Assembly (NCBI GenBank): GCA_041654915.1
Contig: JBAZCO010000013.1
Coordinates: forward strand, 1-26,213
Reading direction: 5' to 3'
DNA: 26,213 nt
Origin: JBAZCO01 sp041654915
GTDB lineage: Bacteria > Bacillota > Clostridia > Christensenellales > DTU072
Position numbers and translations under genes: made by a program
Notes under the pieces: model-generated
The model's input: only the letters and a program-made list of their open reading frames with translations
The model's database searches: none
Told to the model about the DNA's origin: nothing
Part shown: positions 1 to 7,073 of the stretch, piece after piece
How the letters are laid out: each line of letters begins with the position of its first letter
How positions within the stretch are numbered: the stretch's first letter is position 1

Positions 1-237
1 AGTTTTTTAAGCGACTACCACACTATATTTAAATTGCGCCCTATGTTTTAACAACTATATAAGGGGGAAACATACTCTTTGTTTCCCCCTTAAACCCCCT
101 TCTTTCTCATAATTTTCCACTGAACTTATTTAACTGATAAATATATATTGTGAGTTTCAAAAAAACTGCCGTTTTATTTTCCCCCATTTGGATATTTTAT
201 TTATTATTATAGGGAACTAACAAGCATAGTTCCCTAA
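1..237 (-). repeat. Dispersed non-coding repeat, copy A (cut by window edge)
   Basis: No gene is visible here. The segment is an inverted copy of sequence found at 7531-7726. Bases 165-197 match 7531-7563 without a mismatch (33 of 33, opposite orientation), and 61-120 match 7608-7667 at 58 of 60. The 44 bases between the two matching blocks have the same length in both copies but differ. It contains a 13-bp palindrome (60-72 with 80-92, loop TACTCTT) and a second hairpin around AGGGAACTA / TAGTTCCCT (about 212-236). Bases 35-53 repeat the right end of the unit at 7677-7792. The element type is unknown; MITE-like or intergenic repeat are both possible. Confidence 0.75.
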
Positions 238-287
238 CTAATATACAAGTCATCATAATATAATTTATAAATGGCAAAGTATTAAGA

Positions 288-1115
288 TTATAGCACCTTT
301 GCGAGAAACTCTTTTAAGCGGGGGTGTTTGGGGAATTCAAAAAACTCGGCGGGTGTGCCTTGTTCAAGAATTTTGCCCTCTGCCATAAAGAGTACACGGG
401 TAGCAACTTCCTTTGCAAAGTTCATCTCGTGGGTGACTATTACCATTGTCATACCTTCGTCGGCAAGCTCTTTTATTAGCGACAGCACTTCACCCACCAT
501 TTCGGGGTCAAGTGCGGAAGTCGGTTCGTCAAAGAGCATTACTTCTGGGTTCATTGCAAGCGCTCGAATGATTGCAATTCTTTGTTTTTGACCGCCGGAC
601 AGCGTTGCAGGGTATGAGTTTGCCTTTTCCTCAAGCCCTATGCGTCTTAGTAAAGAAATAGCGTTTTCTTTTGCTTGACTCTTTATTTGTGACAGCTTGG
701 TGCTAGGCTTTTCGGCGGTAATCGTGAAGTTTTTATTGAATAACTTCTTGATTTTTTGCAATAGGTACTTTGTTTGCGTTTTTCTCAAGTGTGATTTTGC
801 AATGTGAATTGGTGTTAGTGTGATATTTTTTAGCACGGTTAGGTGAGGGAATAAATTGAAGTGTTGGAACACCATACCCATTTTTTCACGATGAGCGTTT
901 ATGTTTGCGCCCTTTGTGTTTAACGGCACGCCCTTGAAAGAAATTGTTCCCGAAGTGGGTTTTTCCAAAAGGTTAAGGCAGCGCAAAAATGTGCTTTTGC
1001 CCCCGCCCGAAGGTCCGACAATCGCCACTTTTTCTCCTTGCTTGATTGTTTCGGTGATATCCTCTAGAACAAGGAGAGAACCAAACTTTTTGTATAAATT
1101 ATTAGCGTTTATCAC
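288..1115 (-). CDS. Polar amino-acid ABC transporter ATP-binding protein with a helical-domain insertion
   Basis: ATPase of a GlnQ/HisP-type importer that powers amino-acid uptake from the cytoplasmic face. Seen: Walker A GPSGGGKST (about residues 34-42), Q-loop in VFQHFNLFPHLT, signature LSGGQKQR, Walker B VMLFDEPTSALDPE and H-loop VTHEM. At 275 residues it is about 30 longer than typical GlnQ proteins (near 240). The extra residues lie between the Q-loop and the signature, a Lys-rich stretch starting at KSHLRKTQTK and ending before KENAISLLRRIG. The start is GTG, inside the last codons of the upstream permease gene (14-base overlap), which points to translational coupling. It is last in the operon binding protein - permease - ATPase. 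The substrate is not readable from the ATPase; a polar amino acid is the family expectation. Confidence 0.95.
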   Translation of the reverse strand: MINANNLYKKFGSLLVLEDITETIKQGEKVAIVGPSGGGKSTFLRCLNLLEKPTSGTISFKGVPLNTKGANINAHREKMGMVFQHFNLFPHLTVLKNITLTPIHIAKSHLRKTQTKYLLQKIKKLFNKNFTITAEKPSTKLSQIKSQAKENAISLLRRIGLEEKANSYPATLSGGQKQRIAIIRALAMNPEVMLFDEPTSALDPEMVGEVLSLIKELADEGMTMVIVTHEMNFAKEVATRVLFMAEGKILEQGTPAEFFEFPKHPRLKEFLAKVL

Positions 1116-1797
1116 TTTTTCTCAACCTCGCTTCCATTAATTTGATTAAAATCGTAATGATTATTACTAGCACTAAGTAGGTGAGCGCAAGCATTAGGTA
1201 GGGTACAATATATTCATATGTGCTATCTGCTATTGACTTAAACGCTTTGGTTAGGTCTACCACGGCAATAAAGCTTACGACAGAGGTCTCTTTAATTAGG
1301 GCGATAAATTCGTTACCCAAGGTGGGCAAAATATTTTTGATTGCCTGCGGCAAGACGATTTTAGACATCGTTGCCGTGTATCCAAGCCCCAAGGAGCGCC
1401 CTGCCTCCATTTGTCCGCTGTCTACGGAGAGAATGCCGCTTCGCATTATCTCCGCAATGTATGCGCCGCTGTTCATACCAAATACTGCTATGGCAACATA
1501 TATTTCGTTGACCCTAAGCCCCAATGCGGGGAATAGTATATAGTAAACAACCAATAATTGTACAACTATCGGCGTGCCACGGAAAACTCCCACATAAATA
1601 TCGGAAAGTTTGGCAAGTATCTTTACCACAACATTATCCCGTGGCACAACTTTTGCGGATGCGAGCAAAGTACCAATAGCGATACCGATTAATAAGCCGA
1701 GTACCGCTATAAGTATTGTGGCTCTTAGTCCGCTTATTACCGTTTTATAACCATCATAGGTGATAAACTCTCTTACAAAGATTTCCCAACTTGACAT
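1102..1797 (-). CDS. Polar amino-acid ABC transporter permease (HisM/GlnP family)
   Basis: Integral membrane subunit of the importer, 231 residues, the usual size. Several hydrophobic spans are visible: about 21-48, 75-97, 100-115 and 195-220. The cytoplasmic EAA loop that docks on the ATPase reads GQMEAGRSLGLGYTATMSK, followed by VLPQA. The conserved segment FRGTPIVVQLLVVYY is typical of the His/Glu/Gln/Arg permease family. The gene starts 8 bases after the stop of the binding-protein gene, with a Shine-Dalgarno-like AAGGAGC over that stop, and overlaps the ATPase gene by 14 bases. Only one permease is present, so the transporter is presumably a homodimer in the membrane. Substrate unknown. 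Confidence 0.95.
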   Translation of the reverse strand: MSSWEIFVREFITYDGYKTVISGLRATILIAVLGLLIGIAIGTLLASAKVVPRDNVVVKILAKLSDIYVGVFRGTPIVVQLLVVYYILFPALGLRVNEIYVAIAVFGMNSGAYIAEIMRSGILSVDSGQMEAGRSLGLGYTATMSKIVLPQAIKNILPTLGNEFIALIKETSVVSFIAVVDLTKAFKSIADSTYEYIVPYLMLALTYLVLVIIITILIKLMEARLRKSDKR

Positions 1798-1805
1798 TTT
1801 GCTCC

Positions 1806-2648
1806 TTAGCCGTTAAAGGCTGCTGCAATAAGTTTGGCAGGCATTTCGTCTATGATAACAAAGTCGACATTGCCGTTTATTAACGCTTGAACTGCAAGAG
1901 CGCCTGTGGTGTATTCTAAAACTGTGATGTTGCTAAACCCGTCAAAGCCCCAATCTTCGTCGCCCGCTGCATAAAACTTACCTGTCGTTCCCGCTTGCAC
2001 GCCCACCTTTTTGTTGCTTAAAGATAAAAGCTTCTCCTCAATTGCCTCTGCGGTAGTAAGCTCGTCAAAGGTGGTGTCACTTACTTTTGTCACTATCATT
2101 TGCGATGCGTTATAATAGGGAGCGGCAAAGTTAACTGTTTCTAAACGCTTAGCGTTTACCGTCATACCCGCCATACCGATATCGGCATTACCTCCCCCAA
2201 TAGCGGGGATAATCGTGTCAAATTCCATATCATCTATTACAAGTTCTTTGCCAAGCTCATCTGCAAGCAGTTTGGCGATTTCCATATCTACCCCAGCAAA
2301 GCTGTTGCCCTGCTTGTATTCAAACGGAGGGAACGCCGCATTGGTAGCAACAATAAGTTGGTCTTTTGAGCTGTCTTTTGCGGCAGAAGTAACGGGCGTA
2401 GGTGTGCCGTCACCAAAATATTTGTCCAAAATAGCATCAAATGTGCCGTCTGCCTTTATTTTGGCAAGAAAAGTGTTTACTTCGTCAAGAAAATCGTCAT
2501 TGCCTTTGGCAACTGCAAAAGCGTATTCTTCCTCGGTGAGGGAAACTTCGATTACTTTTACCTGTTCTTTCTCGTTGCAGGCGATAAGGGTAAGGCTTGC
2601 GGTTATAGCAAGTATGACTACCATAATAACTACTGTAAGTTTTTTCAT
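1806..2648 (-). CDS. Amino-acid-binding lipoprotein, apparently circularly permuted
   Basis: Extracellular substrate-binding protein (SBP_bac_3 type) of the ABC importer, 280 residues. Residues 1-23 are a lipoprotein signal peptide with lipobox LIAC (Cys24). The order of the remaining segments is unusual. Residues 31-79 (KVIEVSLTEEEYAFAVAKGN to DAILDKYFG) look like the C-terminal end of this family. A linker of about 16 residues rich in Thr, Ser, Pro and Lys follows, then the family's N-terminal strand (LIVATNAAFPPFEY, 98-111), the ligand-binding GMTVNAKR (161-168, Arg168 expected to hold the amino-acid carboxylate) and VGVQAGTTG (215-223). The protein stops at IIDEMPAKLIAAAFNG, where normal members continue with the segment found here at the front. 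Start ATG has AAGGAGC upstream. First gene of its operon. Confidence 0.93.
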   Translation of the reverse strand: MKKLTVVIMVVILAITASLTLIACNEKEQVKVIEVSLTEEEYAFAVAKGNDDFLDEVNTFLAKIKADGTFDAILDKYFGDGTPTPVTSAAKDSSKDQLIVATNAAFPPFEYKQGNSFAGVDMEIAKLLADELGKELVIDDMEFDTIIPAIGGGNADIGMAGMTVNAKRLETVNFAAPYYNASQMIVTKVSDTTFDELTTAEAIEEKLLSLSNKKVGVQAGTTGKFYAAGDEDWGFDGFSNITVLEYTTGALAVQALINGNVDFVIIDEMPAKLIAAAFNG

Positions 2649-2691
2649 AATGATTGCTCCTTGTTGTGAGTTTGGTTTTGAATTTTTTCTA

Positions 2692-2720
2692 AGTATACAG
2701 CATATTTATGAATAATGCAA
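2692..2720 (-). promoter_or_regulatory. Sigma-A-type promoter of the amino-acid ABC operon
   Basis: Reading the minus strand, TTGCAT (2715-2720), a 17-bp spacer and TATACT (2692-2697) lie 45-70 bases upstream of the binding-protein start codon. The operon therefore probably has a leader of about 38 bases ending in a good ribosome binding site. A perfect 11-bp inverted repeat (2737-2747 with 2751-2761, spacer TTT) lies just upstream of the -35 box. Confidence 0.75.
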
Positions 2721-2827
2721 GCGTTTTATGCAATAAAATAAAATATTTTTAATATTTTATTCATTATGAGATTGGCATCGCTATCTTCATATTGTTCCTG
2801 CGTGTGCGTGTATATTTATAAGATATA

Positions 2828-2856
2828 TTGTGCAATTATTTATTTTATGGTATAAT
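2828..2856 (+). promoter_or_regulatory. Promoter of the LRR lipoprotein gene, predicted to give a leaderless mRNA
   Basis: TTGTGC (2828-2833), 17-bp spacer, TATAAT (2851-2856), preceded by the extended -10 dinucleotide TG (2848-2849). The gene's ATG begins at 2863, six bases after the -10 box, where transcription itself is expected to start. There is no Shine-Dalgarno sequence in front of the ATG. Confidence 0.75.
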
Positions 2857-2862
2857 TCGTGT

Positions 2863-4833
2863 ATGAACAAAAGATACCAAATATTCATTATCATTCTGGC
2901 GATTGTCTTTGCCGCCCTTATGGTTTCCTGTGCGGGTACGAGAAGTATTGAGTTTTTGCAGGAGCAATATATTATTTATTTGGATGAGGGAGCGGAGCTT
3001 ACCCCTCAAGTTTATGTGCGTCCCAAAAGTAGCGACTATACAATAACTAGCTCCAATACAGCGGTTTTAGAGGTGTTAGATGGCGGGAAAGCTGTTCGTG
3101 CAGTATATCCTGATGCCGCTGCAACTATCACGGCGACATCGGGCGAACTGTCTGTAACGGCGATGGTGATTATTTACAGACAGCGTCAAACGGTTGTTCC
3201 TATCATCCCCAAAGAAACCTTTACCGTATACTTCGACACGGACGGGCGAGGCGGTATTGCGCCGCAAGAGGTAATTCCCGGCGGTCGAGCGGAGCGCCCC
3301 GAGGGCTACGAGCACCAAGATAACATTATTGTTGGTTGGTTTACCGATGAGGAGTTTGAAAACGAGTATGACTTTACTTCCCCCGTCACGGAGGACATCA
3401 CATTGTATGCCCGTTGGGAGACGGGAGAGGCAACCTTTCAGTTTGTAACCAGAGAGGACGGCGTATATGTTAGGGGCTTGAGATATACTAGCATTGAATA
3501 TGACGATATTATTATTCCCCAAGAGGACGATGTGGGCAATCCCGTTGTGGGGATAGACGAGCAGGCGTTTTACCGTGCGTCCACAGGGAGCAAGACCAAT
3601 ATAGTTAAGTTTACTAGCGTGGTTATACCCTCTACGGTAAAAGTGATAGGAAAGGAGGCATTTACCGGCATCACTACCCTTACCGCCGTATACTTCGACG
3701 GGGACAGCGAGCTAACCACAATAGGGGATAGCGCATTCCAAAACTGCAACGAGCTCACCGACCTCACCCTGCCCAATGGTCTTACTACAATTGGCGCATC
3801 GGCTTTTTCGGGGGCGAAAAAACTAAACATAACAAGTTTACCCGCAGGGCTTAGTGTGCTAAGCGAAAATGCCTTTAATAGCACTGCTACGGAGTCGGTG
3901 GACTTAAAAAATGTTACGCATATAAAACAACAAGCTTTTTACGGCTCACGGGTGACGACAATACTAAATTCTGGCAAGTTGGAGCAGCTTGGCAAGAATG
4001 CGTTTTTAAACACCCCTTGGTGGCTTGCAAAAAGACAGGCAGGCGGGGGAGCGGATAAACCCATATATTTGCACGACAACATTCTTGTTGCCTACCATAC
4101 AACCAGTCCAAGCAAGGCTTTTGATATCACAGTGAGCGTAAATACACGCTTGATTGCCGATGCTGTTTTTGAAAATGTAACACGAGGCACGATACGCTTT
4201 ATCACACTCAATCCACCTAAGTTTGGCAGTTATGTTTTTAACGCAGAGAGCGTAGTTGTTGTGCCGCTAGCGGCACGGGAGACATATGCCGAGGCGCTCA
4301 CGACTTTCCGCTATAAGCTTTACTCCGTGGAAACTGTGCTTGACCACCTTGAAATATTTGTAAATGCTTACACAGCGGCGCACCCTCAAAGGGTGGAAGT
4401 GATAATTAACAAATACAAGTCGGAAAGCGTACCCACAGAGTACGCACAAAGGCTAGATATCAAGACTGCGCTTTATGATATGTTCCCCGAACGCAAGGCG
4501 GCAATAAATATACAGAGGATAAAGACATCTGCATTTTATAATATATCCAATTTAGCGACAGTAGTCTTGCCCCCACGGATATATAATGTGGATATAAACG
4601 CATTCAACCACCTGCCTGTATTTGGGCGGCTGCGCATAGAGGGCGAATACGGCGAAAATTATACCCCCAAAGGAACAACAGTAACGGTGGCAAGCAGCGC
4701 AATCAATCCCATACTTTCCCAAGACAGAGATTATTTTATCGAAGTACCAGAGAGCAAATTGAAGGAATACAAAGAGAGTCCCACAACAAGTTGGGGGCGG
4801 TATGCGTCTAAAATACAAGGGTATACCCCGTGA
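2863..4833 (+). CDS. Surface lipoprotein with Ig-like, InlB-type and leucine-rich repeats
   Basis: A 656-residue exported protein. Residues 1-22 are a signal peptide with lipobox MVSC (Cys23), so it is probably lipid-anchored on the outer face of the membrane. Next comes a beta-rich, Ig-like (BIG2-like) segment, about residues 30-115, then an InlB/Listeria-Bacteroides-type repeat from TVYFDTDGRGG to ITLYARW, about 125-190. The rest resembles BspA-type leucine-rich repeats (LRR_5): units such as IGKEAFTGITTLTAVYF, IGDSAFQNCNELTDLTLP and IGASAFSGAKKL. I chose the ATG at 2863 over an upstream start at 2830 because only it puts the signal peptide at the N-terminus. These families usually bind proteins or polysaccharides; the ligand is unknown. 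Its stop overlaps the next gene's start (GTGA). Confidence 0.9.
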   Translation: MNKRYQIFIIILAIVFAALMVSCAGTRSIEFLQEQYIIYLDEGAELTPQVYVRPKSSDYTITSSNTAVLEVLDGGKAVRAVYPDAAATITATSGELSVTAMVIIYRQRQTVVPIIPKETFTVYFDTDGRGGIAPQEVIPGGRAERPEGYEHQDNIIVGWFTDEEFENEYDFTSPVTEDITLYARWETGEATFQFVTREDGVYVRGLRYTSIEYDDIIIPQEDDVGNPVVGIDEQAFYRASTGSKTNIVKFTSVVIPSTVKVIGKEAFTGITTLTAVYFDGDSELTTIGDSAFQNCNELTDLTLPNGLTTIGASAFSGAKKLNITSLPAGLSVLSENAFNSTATESVDLKNVTHIKQQAFYGSRVTTILNSGKLEQLGKNAFLNTPWWLAKRQAGGGADKPIYLHDNILVAYHTTSPSKAFDITVSVNTRLIADAVFENVTRGTIRFITLNPPKFGSYVFNAESVVVVPLAARETYAEALTTFRYKLYSVETVLDHLEIFVNAYTAAHPQRVEVIINKYKSESVPTEYAQRLDIKTALYDMFPERKAAINIQRIKTSAFYNISNLATVVLPPRIYNVDINAFNHLPVFGRLRIEGEYGENYTPKGTTVTVASSAINPILSQDRDYFIEVPESKLKEYKESPTTSWGRYASKIQGYTP

Positions 4834-5426
4834 AAGCGGCACTTGTTTTGAACGGTAAAGAGGGCGAGTTTGCCGTAAAAGAGAATTTTATAATTTGCGC
4901 CGACGGTGGCTATAATCTGCTAAAAGACCGCAAACCCAATATAATAATAGGGGATATGGACTCAATAACAGGGTTGCCGTATGGTATAGAAGTTGTCAAG
5001 CATCCGCCCGAAAAAAACTTGACCGACGGCGAACTTGCCATTGATTGGGCAGTGAAAAACGGATATACCGACCTTGTAATATACGGCGCTTTGGGCGGGC
5101 GGATAGACCATATACTATGCAACCTTTCCTTACTTGCGTTTGCAAATCAGCGAGGGGCGGCGGCAAAGATAAAAAGTGACAGAGTAAATATTTATTACTA
5201 TAAAGAGGGAATCTTTAATTTAAAGGCAAAAACAAGCGACTTAATTTCTCTTTTGCCCTATGGCGGCGGGGTATTGTTTAGCTACTCAAAAGGTCTAAAA
5301 TATCCGCTAGATAACTTATCGCTCTCCCCCTTTCAAACAGGGCTTGGGCTATCGAATGTGGCAATAGATGAAAGTGTAGAAGTAGGTATACAAAAAGGCG
5401 CTGTCTTTGTTGTGCATCACAAGTAA
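4830..5426 (+). CDS. thiN: Thiamine pyrophosphokinase
   Basis: Cytosolic enzyme that transfers pyrophosphate from ATP to thiamine, making thiamine diphosphate directly. 198 residues, close to the usual 200-215 of bacterial ThiN. Motifs seen: ICADGGYNLL (22-31), IIGDMDSI with the metal/ATP-binding aspartates, a Lys-Asp stretch EKNLTDGELAIDWA, and GALGGRIDHILCNLSLL (thiamine site). C-terminal LSNVAIDESVEVGIQKG fits the family's beta-sandwich domain. The start is GTG, overlapping the TGA of the lipoprotein gene, with only a weak upstream AAGGG, so translation is probably coupled. Convergent with thiT, the thiamine transporter gene, which places uptake and activation of thiamine side by side. Confidence 0.93.
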   Translation: MKAALVLNGKEGEFAVKENFIICADGGYNLLKDRKPNIIIGDMDSITGLPYGIEVVKHPPEKNLTDGELAIDWAVKNGYTDLVIYGALGGRIDHILCNLSLLAFANQRGAAAKIKSDRVNIYYYKEGIFNLKAKTSDLISLLPYGGGVLFSYSKGLKYPLDNLSLSPFQTGLGLSNVAIDESVEVGIQKGAVFVVHHK

Positions 5427-5495
5427 ATAACAAAGTCACTTCACTATCGACTAACAACAAATAGCACACATTTAAACTAATAAAGCTAGGGTTAA

Positions 5496-5537
5496 AAATA
5501 AAAAACGCACCTTTAAAAAATTGTGCGTTTTTTATTT
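5496..5537. terminator. Bidirectional terminator between thiN and thiT
   Basis: A perfect 15-bp stem: 5496-5510 (AAATAAAAAACGCAC) pairs with 5523-5537 (GTGCGTTTTTTATTT), with a 12-base loop. The GC core is flanked by A-run and T-run, so it can stop transcripts from both convergent genes. Confidence 0.85.
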
Positions 5538-5603
5538 GGATATTATTTTTATTAGTTTTTTATTTGGATATTATTTTTTTATTAACTTTTTATTTGGATA
5601 TTA
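5533..5603. repeat. Three tandem copies of a 13-bp motif at the 3' end of thiT
   Basis: TATTTGGATATTA occurs identically at 5533-5545, 5561-5573 and 5591-5603, with offsets of 28 and 30 bases and T-rich sequence between. The third copy overlaps the last codons and stop of thiT; the first overlaps the right arm of the terminator. The core ATTTGGATATT also appears in the dispersed repeats at 186-196 and (inverted) near 7531. Confidence 0.85.
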
Positions 5604-6630
5604 AGCGCCTGCCAGACTTTGAGGCAAACAAAAATCCGCCTGCAACTAAGGTGATTGCGATATCTGCAAATACAAAGGTATTGTATAGCAGCCCCCACGC
5701 TACGGGCGAAAATGCATCAGGAGCATATGAGCCAAAGACGAGAATGCCGGATATTGCGTGTGCGGCATAGCGGAAAATTGATGCTAAAATACCGCCGGCA
5801 ATAAAGTTAAGTAAGGGGCTGCGCTTAAATAATTGCACTTCTCTAAAAATGCCCGCAAGTCCGATACCTGCAAATGCTAGCGGATAGTCTAGCAAAAACT
5901 GCAAGGGATGCACTATCCACGGGTCTTGGATAGCCTGCAAAATGCCGTATATAAAGCCTGCAACAACACCTTTTCTTATGCCAAACTTATAGGAAAACAC
6001 GATGAGCGGAAGCAGGCTTGCAAAGGTGACCGAGCCGCCTTGCGGCAGTTTGAACAATCTAAAGTAGGAGAGCGCAAAGCTAAGCGCAATGGATACCGCC
6101 GCATACACCAATGCTTGGGTTTCCCTTCCCAATCTTTTTTTGCCAAAAACAAGCGGGAGAGCAATTAATATGGCAAGGAGTATGACCACCGACACAATTA
6201 GCCCTGCAAGCACGCCACCCGAAAAGCTTGCATAAATATACTGTTTGAGCGGGTCTAAAAACACCATAAACAGGATGTATATGGTTGTGAGGATAAACGA
6301 ACCCATAGTATATATTTGCAGCTTATCTTTTTTAAAGTGTGCTACAAAAAACAAGCCAACAGCAAGAACAAGGGTGAGGAGCAAGAGGGACAGTATTGGA
6401 TAAAAAAGCGCAGGATTAAAAGCGCCCTCCACTTTATTTTCCTCAATACTTAGGGTGAGAAATACCGTGCTTGTCACCAGCGAAAAGCCAATGATTATCC
6501 CCCCAACATAGTTGTAAAAGGCAGGCAAACGCTCACTGTTGATACGGCGAATCACCACACCAACAACGCCAATAATCACAATAGCGGCAAGAGCTGCATA
6601 GAACAGGGATTGTACTATTTTGTCAAACAT
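5590..6630 (-). CDS. thiT: ThiT-like thiamine ECF transporter substrate-binding subunit with N-terminal membrane extension
   Basis: Membrane S-component expected to bind thiamine and work with an energizing ECF module that is not in this window. The C-terminal part, about residues 170-346, carries ThiT-like features: ALSYFRLFKLPQGGSVTFAS, GIRKGVVAGFIYGILQAIQD, HPLQFLLDYPLAFAGIGLAG and FRYAAHAISGILVFGSYAP. The 346-residue length is well above the roughly 190 of standard ThiT. The extra N-terminal 165 residues are very hydrophobic, with about five predicted spans (near 7-27, 40-62, 75-98, 108-125, 137-162), and I do not recognise them. The start ATG follows GGAGGC on the minus strand. The TPP riboswitch upstream supports the thiamine assignment. 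Confidence 0.9.
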   Translation of the reverse strand: MFDKIVQSLFYAALAAIVIIGVVGVVIRRINSERLPAFYNYVGGIIIGFSLVTSTVFLTLSIEENKVEGAFNPALFYPILSLLLLTLVLAVGLFFVAHFKKDKLQIYTMGSFILTTIYILFMVFLDPLKQYIYASFSGGVLAGLIVSVVILLAILIALPLVFGKKRLGRETQALVYAAVSIALSFALSYFRLFKLPQGGSVTFASLLPLIVFSYKFGIRKGVVAGFIYGILQAIQDPWIVHPLQFLLDYPLAFAGIGLAGIFREVQLFKRSPLLNFIAGGILASIFRYAAHAISGILVFGSYAPDAFSPVAWGLLYNTFVFADIAITLVAGGFLFASKSGRRLISK

Positions 6631-6704
6631 AAAGCCTCCTCCGCTAGATAAAACACGGTAAGACTTGAGGGGTTTTTTTCAAAAAAAGCGATAACCTTGC
6701 AAAC

Positions 6705-6736
6705 AAAAAAGCCCGCAAGAGATTATCTTTAAGGGC
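6705..6736 (-). terminator. Rho-independent terminator in the thiT leader
   Basis: On the minus strand a hairpin closed by GCCC / GGGC (6711-6736, with internal mismatches) is followed by six T (6710-6705). It lies between the TPP aptamer and the thiT start, so it is the likely expression platform of the riboswitch. Confidence 0.7.
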
Positions 6737-6762
6737 TCATACCAAGCTATTACCTATTTGGG

Positions 6763-6858
6763 TAAAGGGCATTCCTTTCGTGAGTATCAACTCCATCAAG
6801 TTCAAAGGGTGTAATCTCAGACAGCTACCCTAAGCTGTCACCCCTAGCGGTGTATTAA
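6763..6858 (-). ncRNA. TPP riboswitch (THI element)
   Basis: The minus-strand leader of thiT shows the conserved parts of the TPP aptamer in order: GGGGTG, a 7-bp P3 arm (GACAGCT / AGCTGTC), CTGAGATTACACCC, TTTGAACTTGAT, a GAGT / ACTC stem, and CACGAAAGGAA. GGGTG pairs with CACCC to form P2. I could not define a convincing P1. A terminator lies downstream, so thiamine diphosphate probably turns the transporter gene off by premature termination. Confidence 0.93.
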
Positions 6859-6869
6859 TTTATATCCAT

Positions 6870-6898
6870 ATTATATAGCTATATTCCTTCAAAGTCAA
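6870..6898 (-). promoter_or_regulatory. Promoter of the thiT riboswitch transcript
   Basis: Minus strand: TTGACT (6893-6898), 17-bp spacer, TATAAT (6870-6875). Transcription would begin near 6863, just ahead of the aptamer. Confidence 0.85.
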
Positions 6899-7073
6899 GC
6901 GGCTGCATCTTTTTGATAAAATACTTCACTCCATCTACTGTTTGCAAAACTCTAACAATCGTGAACGAGCTACTCTCTTATACTACAACCGCTACCGCAA
7001 GCGCAAGTTTTTCAAAGGACTTGTGCTTTTTTTTCTGCCCCCGTATTTTTTATATAGATTTCTTTTAATATAA

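Noticed and set aside
1220..1543. Long opposite-strand ORF inside the permease gene
   Set aside because: It is a reading-frame shadow of a well-recognised gene, without its own ribosome binding site or domains.
2830..2862. Upstream in-frame start for the LRR lipoprotein
   Set aside because: It would put 11 extra residues before the signal peptide and lies within the promoter.
5533..5603. Possible CRISPR-like array in the three repeats
   Set aside because: Only three 13-bp repeats with short T-rich spacers and no cas genes; the third copy is coding.
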